Below are positions 1 to 5,943 of a stretch of DNA of 8,711 bases, one piece after another. Source of the DNA: an uncultured Gaiellaceae bacterium. Its GTDB lineage: Bacteria; Actinomycetota; Thermoleophilia; Gaiellales; Gaiellaceae. Location of the stretch: positions 1-8,711 of the forward strand of contig CATPAS010000188.1 in NCBI GenBank assembly GCA_955652075.1, read 5' to 3'. The notes beneath the pieces were generated by a model that ran no database searches, was not told where the DNA came from, and saw only the letters and a program-made list of their open reading frames with translations. A program made the translations under genes and the position numbers. Each line of letters opens with the position of its first letter. Position 1 is the stretch's first letter.

Positions 1-533
1 CCCATGTGACCTACTTCTTCAACGGCGGCCGCGAGGCGGAGTGGGAGGGGGAGACCAGGATCCTCGTCCCCTCGCCGCGGGACGTTCCGAGCTACGACCA
101 CAAACCCGAGATGTCCGCGCGGGAAGTCACCGACAGATTCGTCGAAGAGCTCGAGCGCGACGGCTATGGCTTTGCGGTCATCAACCTCGCGAATCCTGAC
201 ATGGTGGGCCATACGGGATCGATCCCGGCCGCGATCAAAGCGGTCGAGACCGCCGACGAGTGCCTCGGTCGAATCGTCGAGGCGGTCGGCCGCAAAGGGG
301 GCGTCTCGCTGATCACCGCGGACCACGGAAACGCGGAGCAAATGCTCGAGGCAGATGGTGCAAGCCCGCACACCGCGCACACGACCAACCCCGTCCCGCT
401 GATCGTGACCGACCCCGAAGTGACCCTTGGAGACACCGGCCAGCTGGCCGATTTAGCGCCCACTGTGCTGGGGTTTCTAGGTTTCACACAACCTTCACCA
501 ATGACCGGCAAACCTTTACCGACTCCCGGCTGA
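1..533 (+). CDS. gpmI: 2,3-bisphosphoglycerate-independent phosphoglycerate mutase, C-terminal part (5' end outside window)
   Basis: This enzyme interconverts 3- and 2-phosphoglycerate in glycolysis and gluconeogenesis using two metal ions (normally Mn2+) in the cytoplasm. About 176 C-terminal residues of a protein usually near 510 are present. The reading frame is already open at base 3, where the family motif HVTYFFNGG begins, so the GTG at 6 is an internal valine and not a start. Visible signatures of the alkaline-phosphatase-fold domain are NPDMVGH (192-212), TADHGN (315-332), which supplies an Asp and a His metal ligand, and HTAH (369-380), which supplies another His. The end (GKPL then a short tail, TGA at 531) is where the family normally stops, so the 3' end looks intact. 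The sigma factor gene follows after 23 nt on the same strand, so read-through is possible. Identification is firm; only the truncation by the window limits it. Confidence 0.96.
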   Translation, partial: HVTYFFNGGREAEWEGETRILVPSPRDVPSYDHKPEMSAREVTDRFVEELERDGYGFAVINLANPDMVGHTGSIPAAIKAVETADECLGRIVEAVGRKGGVSLITADHGNAEQMLEADGASPHTAHTTNPVPLIVTDPEVTLGDTGQLADLAPTVLGFLGFTQPSPMTGKPLPTPG

Positions 534-540
534 TCGGGGC

Positions 541-546
541 TATACT
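541..546 (+). promoter_or_regulatory. Candidate -10 element (TATACT) for the sigma factor gene
   Basis: TATACT sits 10 nt before the TTG start at 557, in the 23-nt gap after gpmI. A start site about 7 nt downstream would fall near 553, giving a transcript with almost no leader, which is common in actinobacteria. The best upstream -35 candidate is TTTACC at 515-520, but the 20-nt spacing is longer than ideal. It is a motif match only; the gene could equally be read through from gpmI. Confidence 0.35.
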
Positions 547-556
547 CCGGAACCTT

Positions 557-1153
557 TTGTCACTTCAGCAACCTGATTTTGGCGTCCTGCGGAAGGCACA
601 AAAAGGCGACGAGCGAGCTTTCTCGCTCATCGTCCGTGCCTATCAGGTGCCTGTCTTCAATTACGTCCTGCGACTTGTCGGCGACCGGTCGCTCGCGGAA
701 GATCTGACCCAAGAAGTCTTCTTGCGGGTCTTTCAGGGCCTGCCGCGGTTCTCGCTTCGTTCGAAGTTCACGACCTGGCTCTTCCAGGTGACGAAGAACC
801 GCGTGCTCGACGAGCTGCGTGCGAACGAGCGGCGGCCCCGAGCGGTTGTTGCGCTCGAGGATATTGCGCCCCTCGAAGTCGTCGACGCGCCGATGGAGCG
901 GCTCGAGGCGATCGACGCCGTCTGGCGCGCTGTCGAGGGGCTGAACGTCGATCTGAAGATGGCGCTGCTCCTCCGCGACGTCGTCGGTCTGTCTTACACC
1001 GAGATCGCCGACTCGCTGGAGATCACGCTCGCCACGGTCAAGTGGCGGATCTACAAGGCGCGCGAGGACGTCCAGCTCTCGATGGCCCGAGAGGGCATCA
1101 CGTTCGGCGACGAGAGGGAAAAGAAGCCCGCCGCCGAGCAAACGGCGTCCTAG
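557..1153 (+). CDS. ECF-type sigma-70 family RNA polymerase sigma factor
   Basis: A 198-residue alternative sigma factor that would direct RNA polymerase to a dedicated promoter set. Sigma-2 spans about residues 20-93 and contains the DLTQEVFLRVF helix (49-59) and the FTTWLFQVTKNRVLDELR segment (71-88) used for -10 melting and recognition. Sigma-4 spans about 125-175, with a helix-turn-helix at GLSYTEIADSLEITLATVKWRI (split here as 144-154 and 155-165) for -35 contact. Sigma-1 and sigma-3 are absent, which defines the ECF group. I chose TTG 557 because it gives the normal compact N-terminus just before sigma-2; the frame stays open upstream to 260, but that stretch is out-of-frame gpmI coding sequence. 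There is no strong Shine-Dalgarno site, only GGA at 549-551. No anti-sigma gene adjoins it: the next gene is a convergent kinase whose stop codon abuts this stop. The exact ECF subgroup and target genes cannot be read here. Confidence 0.93.
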   Translation: MSLQQPDFGVLRKAQKGDERAFSLIVRAYQVPVFNYVLRLVGDRSLAEDLTQEVFLRVFQGLPRFSLRSKFTTWLFQVTKNRVLDELRANERRPRAVVALEDIAPLEVVDAPMERLEAIDAVWRAVEGLNVDLKMALLLRDVVGLSYTEIADSLEITLATVKWRIYKAREDVQLSMAREGITFGDEREKKPAAEQTAS

Positions 1154-2230
1154 TCAGCGCGAGCGGTTCCGTAGCCAGGCGCTGAGGTTTCGCGCCTCGG
1201 CCGCCGGCGTCGCCCCGCGCGTAGGTGCATTGATCTGGACGGGCTGTGGCGTGGTCGGGGAACCGGTCCCGCCGCCGATCCCGACCAGGCCCAGGATCAC
1301 GGCGACGGTCGCGACGGCAACCGCACCCGCGATCCAGAACCACACGCCGCTCCCGGGAACGCCCAGGTGCTTCCGGGGTTCCTCCAGGGGCTCGGTGAGT
1401 GCGGTGGCGAGCAACGGCCTCGTCGGGACTTCCGAAGCGGCGGCGAGCTCGTGCGCGAAAGCGGACGCCGAGGCCGGTCTGAAGCGCGGCTCGCGCGCGA
1501 GTGCGTGCATGACCGCCGCTTCTATCGGCTCAGGTACGGAAGGCTCGAGATCGCGGAGCGGCGCGATCACGCCGCTCGTCTGCTGCGCGGCGAGCTCCGC
1601 GAGCGATCCGAACTGGTAGGGCGCCCGCCCGGTGAGGAGCTCGTAGAGCACTGCACTCAGCGAGTAGATGTCGCTCGCGGCCGTCACGTCCTCGCCGGCG
1701 GCCTGCTCCGGCGACACGTAGGCGGCGGTGCCGAGCACCGTTCCGTGCTGCGTGAGCCGTGTCAGCTCGGCGGCGCGCGCGATGCCGAAGTCGGCGATCT
1801 TGAGGACGTCGTCCTCACGAACGAGGAGATTCGCCGGCTTCACGTCCCGGTGGACGAGACCGGCGTTGTGCGCGTGCTGCAGCCCGGCGCAAGCCTGTAG
1901 CGCGAGGGGCACCGCTTTCGCGTACGACAGCTTTCCACGCTGCGCGACTGTGTTCCCCGAGACGTACTCCATGACGATGTACGGGCTGCCTTCCGTTTCG
2001 CCCGCGTCGTAGACCTGAACGACGTTGGGATGCGAGAGCCGGCCGGCAAGCCTCGACTCCCGCAGGAAGCGCGCCCGGAAGCTGTCGTCGCTCGCGAGAT
2101 GCTCCGCGAGCACCTTGACGGCGACCGCACGGTGCAGTTCTTCGTCATAGGCGAGATAGACGACGGCCATGCCGCCGTGGCCGAGCGCTCGGTCGATGCG
2201 ATAGCGGCCGTTCGCGAGTGTCTCGGTCAA
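1154..2230 (-). CDS. Membrane-anchored Ser/Thr protein kinase (Hanks type) without PASTA domains
   Basis: A 358-residue eukaryotic-type kinase. The cytoplasmic catalytic domain covers about residues 10-265: glycine loop GHGGMAVV (17-24), VAVK with catalytic Lys39, alpha-C Glu58, catalytic loop HRDVKPAN (127-134), DFG (147-149) and SPE in place of the usual APE (173-175). All key catalytic residues are present, so it should be active. A proline-rich linker leads to one transmembrane helix at about 296-318 and a short outside tail of about 40 residues. There are no PASTA or other sensor repeats, unlike PknB. The start is TTG, supported by a good ribosome site (GAGGGG about 6 nt upstream) and by its 4-nt overlap with the end of the lipoprotein gene, which implies translational coupling. 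Substrates are unknown; the lipoprotein, the metallophosphoesterase and the convergent sigma factor are natural candidates by position only. Kinase identity is firm. Confidence 0.96.
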   Translation of the reverse strand: MTETLANGRYRIDRALGHGGMAVVYLAYDEELHRAVAVKVLAEHLASDDSFRARFLRESRLAGRLSHPNVVQVYDAGETEGSPYIVMEYVSGNTVAQRGKLSYAKAVPLALQACAGLQHAHNAGLVHRDVKPANLLVREDDVLKIADFGIARAAELTRLTQHGTVLGTAAYVSPEQAAGEDVTAASDIYSLSAVLYELLTGRAPYQFGSLAELAAQQTSGVIAPLRDLEPSVPEPIEAAVMHALAREPRFRPASASAFAHELAAASEVPTRPLLATALTEPLEEPRKHLGVPGSGVWFWIAGAVAVATVAVILGLVGIGGGTGSPTTPQPVQINAPTRGATPAAEARNLSAWLRNRSR

Positions 2231-2625
2231 TCGTTCCCCTCGTTCTTGTTCTTGTACTCGCCTTTGTGCTTGCCGTTGTCATGCTTGTTCTGAGCTGGAG
2301 CGCACTGGATGCGTGAAACCAGATCCCCGACGGTCGAGGCGAGTTGCTCCTGGAACGCTCCCGGGACACGGCCGGCGTTGATCGCTGAGACGGTCTCGTG
2401 CTGGAGTTGCTGGGCGAGGCTCAGCGCCTGGCAGGAATCCCCCACCGCGAGCGCCTGAACGATCTCGTCGCTCCGCGAGGCCAGTGCCGCGGCAACAGGC
2501 GCGGGAAGCTTGGGCTGCGGTGCGACTCGATGCTGCGAGCTGCTTCCGCAACCAGCGATGAAGAGCGCGGCCGCCAGGGCCGCGCCCAGCTCAGGACGTC
2601 TCGTTCGGGTCTTGCTCCGCTGCAT
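2227..2625 (-). CDS. Small predicted lipoprotein, unknown function
   Basis: A 132-residue protein with a classic lipoprotein signal: a basic N-terminus (residues 1-10), a hydrophobic stretch (13-24) and lipobox IAGC with the lipidated Cys at 26. It should be anchored to the outer face of the cytoplasmic membrane. The mature part has a predicted helical core (about 40-108) with two cysteines, 65 and 108, that could form a disulfide outside the cell. The tail (112-132) is polar and rich in Lys, Asn and His. I recognise no domain family. The ATG at 2625 is the only sensible start because it places the signal peptide at the N-terminus; its ribosome site is weak. It lies 55 nt after the metallophosphoesterase gene and overlaps the kinase start by 4 nt (TTGA), so it is probably co-translated with the kinase. 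A sensor or accessory role for the kinase, whose own outside part is minimal, is inference. Confidence 0.85.
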   Translation of the reverse strand: MQRSKTRTRRPELGAALAAALFIAGCGSSSQHRVAPQPKLPAPVAAALASRSDEIVQALAVGDSCQALSLAQQLQHETVSAINAGRVPGAFQEQLASTVGDLVSRIQCAPAQNKHDNGKHKGEYKNKNEGND

Positions 2626-2627
2626 GC

Positions 2628-2671
2628 TTCAGGGAACCCTGCCTGACCTGCTCGACCTGGAGCTCCCTGAA
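2628..2671. repeat. 8-bp inverted repeat between the metallophosphoesterase and lipoprotein genes
   Basis: TTCAGGGA (2628-2635) is perfectly inverted as TCCCTGAA (2664-2671), separated by 28 nt. The spacer also carries two CAGGTC copies on the minus strand. The repeat fills most of the 55-nt gap just upstream of the lipoprotein start and could form an RNA stem that modulates the lipoprotein-kinase part of the operon or serve as an operator. There is no T-run, so it does not look like a terminator. An 8-bp repeat can occur by chance. Confidence 0.35.
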
Positions 2672-2680
2672 CTCGCTCGA

Positions 2681-3406
2681 TCAGTCGCCACGCTCCAGCC
2701 GAGCCGCGAGTGCTTGGGGAAGACCTCGCTCGCGCATCTCGGCCTGGGTTCGTTCAATCGAATATGCGACCCGGTGGAACTCGGCAAGCCTCTCCTCGAG
2801 ATCGAGCAGCAGCCAGGCGGCGCGCGGATCGCCGTCACGCGGCTGGCCGACGGAGCCCGGGTTGAGGAGGTGCCTGCCCTCGAGCGTGACCTTCGAGCCA
2901 CCGGGTGCCGGACCGCCGCTGATCCGCCCGTCGTCAGCCGTGATCGCCAGCGCGACGTGGCTGTGCCCGACCAGGACGAGCGGCGCGTCCGCGAGCTCGA
3001 GGGTCGCCGTCGCCGCTTCCTCGGTCAGCACGTATTCCCAGACCGGGTCACGAGCGCTGGCGTGGAACAGGTCGACGCCTTCGACGTGACCGAGGGGCTT
3101 CAGCCTCGCGAGGAACGCGCGCGACTCGGGCGTCAGGACCTCGGCGGTCCAAACGGCTGCCGCCGCCGCCTCGTCGTTGAACTCACTGACCGCCAGCTCC
3201 CCGATCACGACCAGGTCGTGGTTGCCGACGAGACAGTAATCGGCGCGATTGTCCACGACGTCGCAGCACTCGTTGGGGCGGGGGCCGTAGCCGACGGTGT
3301 CGCCGAGGCACCACACCGCGTCGACGCGCACGGCGTCGATTTCCCTCAGCACCGCCTCGAGCGCGTGATAGTTAGCGTGGACGTCCGATATGACCGCGAC
3401 CCGCAT
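2681..3406 (-). CDS. Calcineurin-like metallophosphoesterase (YfcE/MJ0936-like superfamily)
   Basis: A 241-residue cytoplasmic phosphoesterase with the full dinuclear-metal signature: DVH (8-10), GD (35-36), GNHD (61-64), FHAS with His115, and GHSH (147-150), followed by the NPGSVGQPRDGDPRAAW block typical of the subfamily. No signal peptide or membrane segment is seen. Family members hydrolyse phosphomono- or diesters; the substrate cannot be deduced. It heads a minus-strand run with the lipoprotein (55-nt gap) and the Ser/Thr kinase, so a role in reversing the kinase's phosphorylation is attractive, but this superfamily branch is not the usual PP2C partner and the idea is inference. The ATG at 3406 immediately precedes the first metal motif, so the start is secure. 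Its first 17 nt overlap the start of the divergent M48 protease gene, so its promoter must lie inside that gene's 5' coding sequence. Confidence 0.93.
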   Translation of the reverse strand: MRVAVISDVHANYHALEAVLREIDAVRVDAVWCLGDTVGYGPRPNECCDVVDNRADYCLVGNHDLVVIGELAVSEFNDEAAAAAVWTAEVLTPESRAFLARLKPLGHVEGVDLFHASARDPVWEYVLTEEAATATLELADAPLVLVGHSHVALAITADDGRISGGPAPGGSKVTLEGRHLLNPGSVGQPRDGDPRAAWLLLDLEERLAEFHRVAYSIERTQAEMRERGLPQALAARLERGD

Positions 3407-4601
3407 CAGCAGAGTCGCGACCTTAGCCGTCGCGGCCCTCCTGTGGGCACTCGCCGCCTCTGCGCTTTGGCGGACGAAGGTCCCCGCCGACCTCCACTTG
3501 CCCCGCCTCGACCCGCAGACGGTATTCGGCGCCGACAGAGTCCGAGCGGGCGTGCGGTACGAGCGGTTCCTCGACTACGAATGGCTGGTCAAAACCCTTG
3601 CGAGCGTGCTCGCGCTGGTCGTGATGGCGCGGCGCGGCCAACGGCTCGCGCACTCGCTCCGACTCGGCCCGGTGAACGCGGGGCTCATCACCGGTGTCGT
3701 CGTCATGACGGTGCTGTGGGGCGTGTCGCTGCCGTTCGAGATCTCCTCGGCCTGGTGGGAGCGGCGCCACGGCATCTCGACGGAGGGCTGGGGCACGATC
3801 GTCTTTTCGCCGTGGCAAGGGCTCCTGAGCTCCACCTTCTACACGGCCGTCGTGCTCGCGATCGTTCTGCTGCTTGCGAAACGCTTTGCGCAGAGCTGGT
3901 GGATCGGTGCGGCAGCGATCCTGCTCGCTCTCGGCTTCCTGCTGCAGTTCGCGCTCCCGTACGCGAACCGCATCGGGACACACCCGCTGCGATCGCCACA
4001 ACTCGTCGTCGCCGCGGAGCGGCTGAAAGCGCGTGAGCACGCCGGCGACCCGCCCGTCCGCGTGCAGCAGGTGCACAACCAGACGACTGCGGCGAACGCC
4101 TTGGCGATCGGAATCGGCCCGAGCAGCACTGTCTTCATCTGGGACACGATGCTCGACGGCCGCTTCACGCCGAGGGAGGTGCGCTTCGTCATCGGTCACG
4201 AGCTCGCACACCTCGCACGCCTGCACCTTTGGAAGGGAATTGCGTGGGGCGCACTCATCGGCATCCCTCTGCTCGCAGCGGTCGCCTTCGTCACGGGACG
4301 CCGCGGCGGCCTCCGGAGACCGGGAAACGTGCCGCTGGCTCTCCTGACGCTTACCGTCCTGCAACTTGCGTCGACGCCGTTCACGAATGCGGTTTCGCGG
4401 CGCTACGAGGCGGAGGCGGACTGGGTGGGCCTACAGGGAACGCAGGATCCCGAGGCCGCAAAAGGGCTGTTCAAGGGATTCGTGAGAACCGATCTCCAGG
4501 ACCCAAACCCACCTGGCTGGGTGCACCTCTTCCTCGACGACCATCCGTCACCCCTGACGCGAGTGGAGCAGGCCGAGGCCTTCGAAAAGCGGGCGCGCTA
4601 G
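3390..4601 (+). CDS. M48 family membrane metalloprotease, Ste24/CAAX-protease-like
   Basis: A 403-residue integral membrane zinc protease. HELAH (270-274) supplies two zinc-binding histidines and the catalytic Glu271; the third ligand is probably Glu340 in the EAEAD block (340-344), as in M48 enzymes. Hydrophobic segments lie near 8-27, 64-80, 96-114, 145-163, 169-187, 278-296 and 311-328, matching the seven-helix Ste24 plan, and the LPFEISSAWWERRHGIS segment (114-130) resembles the N-terminal Peptidase_M48_N domain. Bacteria do not prenylate CAAX proteins, so quality control or processing of membrane proteins is the likelier job; the substrate is unknown. ATG 3390 is the first start after an in-frame TAG at 3369 and begins directly with helix 1. 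Its 5' end overlaps the divergent metallophosphoesterase by 17 nt and its stop overlaps the convergent DUF3467 gene by 4 nt. The class assignment is confident; the function is not. Confidence 0.92.
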   Translation: MTATRISRVATLAVAALLWALAASALWRTKVPADLHLPRLDPQTVFGADRVRAGVRYERFLDYEWLVKTLASVLALVVMARRGQRLAHSLRLGPVNAGLITGVVVMTVLWGVSLPFEISSAWWERRHGISTEGWGTIVFSPWQGLLSSTFYTAVVLAIVLLLAKRFAQSWWIGAAAILLALGFLLQFALPYANRIGTHPLRSPQLVVAAERLKAREHAGDPPVRVQQVHNQTTAANALAIGIGPSSTVFIWDTMLDGRFTPREVRFVIGHELAHLARLHLWKGIAWGALIGIPLLAAVAFVTGRRGGLRRPGNVPLALLTLTVLQLASTPFTNAVSRRYEAEADWVGLQGTQDPEAAKGLFKGFVRTDLQDPNPPGWVHLFLDDHPSPLTRVEQAEAFEKRAR

Positions 4602-4900
4602 CCGGCGTCGGGTCTGGGCGGCGCCTCCGGGAGATTGCGGATCCCTTCTTGCGTCGACCACTTGGAGAACGAGTCCTGCATCGCCGCCAGCAGCTCCTGG
4701 AAGAACTGTGACGACATGTTCACGCGCGAGACGACGACTCCGGGCACGTCGCCTTCCTCGATCTCGTGGTCGATGCGCGCGAAGGTGAGCGTGAACTCGT
4801 ACACCGAGAAGGTGACGTTGGCGAAATTCGCGTAGACACCGGCCATCTGCTCCGGGTCGAGATGGATGTTGAGCTGGCGCTCCTGGGCCTCGTCGTCCAC
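4598..4900 (-). CDS. DUF3467 domain-containing protein
   Basis: A 100-residue acidic, soluble-looking protein matching the DUF3467 pattern: a polar N-terminus, a beta-strand opening with YANFANVTFSVYEFTLTFA (23-41), a VVVSRVNMSSQFFQELLAAM block (55-74, here to the AM), and a terminal helix. The family is widespread in bacteria and has no established function to my knowledge. There is no signal peptide, membrane segment or recognisable catalytic motif. The start is GTG at 4900; no good Shine-Dalgarno site precedes it, but TAGTAT lies about 10 nt upstream on this strand, so a near-leaderless message is plausible. It is a single-gene minus-strand unit between two plus-strand genes: 20 nt separate its start from the channel gene and its TAG stop overlaps the protease stop within CTAG. 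Family assignment is by pattern recognition and fairly sure. Confidence 0.85.
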   Translation of the reverse strand: MDDEAQERQLNIHLDPEQMAGVYANFANVTFSVYEFTLTFARIDHEIEEGDVPGVVVSRVNMSSQFFQELLAAMQDSFSKWSTQEGIRNLPEAPPRPDAG

Positions 4901-4908
4901 GGCCCAAC

Positions 4909-4915
4909 GATACTA
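4909..4915. promoter_or_regulatory. Candidate bidirectional -10 region between the DUF3467 and channel genes
   Basis: Only 20 nt (4901-4920) separate the two divergent starts. Within them GATACT (4909-4914, plus strand) and TAGTAT (4915-4910, minus strand) overlap and each resembles a -10 hexamer. Each would place transcription starts within a few nt of the ATG (4921) and the GTG (4900), giving leaderless or near-leaderless messages. Any -35 boxes would lie inside the opposite gene; I see no convincing one. Confidence 0.35.
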
Positions 4916-4920
4916 CGGGC

Positions 4921-5943
4921 ATGGAGCACGCCTTCAGCTTCCGCCGGTTTACGTACGCCGTCGCGGCGATGGGCCTGGTTCTGGCAATCGGGACGGTCGG
5001 ATTCCGCCTGGCTATTCGCGAGTCGTGGCTGCAGTCGTTCTACCGGTCGGTCGTCTCCAGCACACTGACCGGCCTCGACACCGTTCCCAGGAACGATTCG
5101 GCGCGAATCGTGACGATCTTTCTGGTTCTCGCCGGCATCAGTATCTTTGCGTACATCGGCTCGCTCGTCGTCGAGGCGATCGCGCGCGGGGTAATCGGCG
5201 GGCTGTGGGCAGAGCGAAGGAGGCGAAGATCGATCGAGGCGTTGCGCGACCACTACATCATCTGCGGCTTCGGCCGGGTCGGTCAGCGCGTGGCCGAGGA
5301 GTTTCGTCACGAGGGCGCGCCCTTCGTCGTAGTCGACTACAGCCCGGAGGCGAAGGTAGCGGCCGAGGAGGAGCAGGTCCTCTTCATCGAGGGGAACGGC
5401 ACCGATGACGACGACCTTCGCAGCGCCGGCATCCAGCGGGCGACCGGCCTGGTTGCCGCCTCCGACGACGACGCCGACAACCTCTACATCACCCTCTCGG
5501 CCCGCGCAGCGAAGCCCGACCTGCTGATCGTCGCTCGCGCGTCGAACGAGGATGCGTCGAGGAAGCTGAAGCTGGCCGGCGCCGACCGGATCGTCCAGCC
5601 CTATCAGGCGGCCGGACGCGCGATGGCCAATCTCTTGCTCAAGCCGCAGGTGACGGCGTTCGTCGACGTCGTGACGAGCGCGGGCGGCGCCGATCTCCGC
5701 TTCGAGGAGATCGAGGTAACGGAGGGCTGCGGTCAGGGCGGCAAGACGATCCGCGACCTCGAGATCCGCAAGGCGACCGGCGCACTGATCGTCGCTCTGC
5801 GCAAGCGCGACGGGACCTTCGACACGACGCCGACACCCGAAGCCGTCGTCGAGGTCGGGGACGTGCTGATCGCTGCCGGAACGGAAGAAGAGCTGCGCGC
5901 CCTCGAAGAGCTCTTCGCTCGGCGCGAGACGGTTGCCCGCTAA
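4921..5943 (+). CDS. RCK/TrkA-N domain ion channel (two-helix potassium-channel-like) with non-canonical filter
   Basis: A 340-residue channel subunit of MthK/Kch-like layout. Helix 1 is about residues 10-31, the pore loop about 38-57, and helix 2 about 62-87. The basic stretch RRRRR (99-103) leads to an RCK_N Rossmann domain (about 110-225) with GFGRVG (116-121) and acidic Asp139 at the end of strand 2, favouring NAD(H) or a similar nucleotide, and an RCK_C domain (about 255-335). Family members gate K+ flux across the cytoplasmic membrane in response to ligands. The pore reads STLTGLDTVPR (47-57) with no GYG, so selectivity is uncertain. ATG 4921 has no Shine-Dalgarno site and may be leaderless. 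The 3' end overlaps argS by 11 nt, which suggests coupling with an unrelated housekeeping gene. A ligand-gated channel is the best call; a degenerate pore whose RCK domains do something else cannot be excluded. Confidence 0.88.
   Translation: MEHAFSFRRFTYAVAAMGLVLAIGTVGFRLAIRESWLQSFYRSVVSSTLTGLDTVPRNDSARIVTIFLVLAGISIFAYIGSLVVEAIARGVIGGLWAERRRRRSIEALRDHYIICGFGRVGQRVAEEFRHEGAPFVVVDYSPEAKVAAEEEQVLFIEGNGTDDDDLRSAGIQRATGLVAASDDDADNLYITLSARAAKPDLLIVARASNEDASRKLKLAGADRIVQPYQAAGRAMANLLLKPQVTAFVDVVTSAGGADLRFEEIEVTEGCGQGGKTIRDLEIRKATGALIVALRKRDGTFDTTPTPEAVVEVGDVLIAAGTEEELRALEELFARRETVAR

Noticed and set aside
260..556. Upstream extension of the sigma factor frame into gpmI
   Set aside because: The extension translates out-of-frame gpmI sequence into an Arg/Pro-rich segment unlike any sigma N-terminus; TTG 557 gives the normal family length.
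2510..4036. A 508-codon plus-strand open frame across the minus-strand genes
   Set aside because: It is antisense to the metallophosphoesterase, which has complete catalytic motifs, and runs into the M48 gene in another frame. Its product is Arg-rich, low in hydrophobic order and motif-free, as expected from GC-rich antisense sequence.
3423..4364. A 313-codon minus-strand open frame opposite the M48 protease
   Set aside because: The plus-strand protease has HELAH, EAEAD and well-formed membrane helices; the antisense product is a charged, Arg/Asp/Glu-rich sequence without a recognisable domain.
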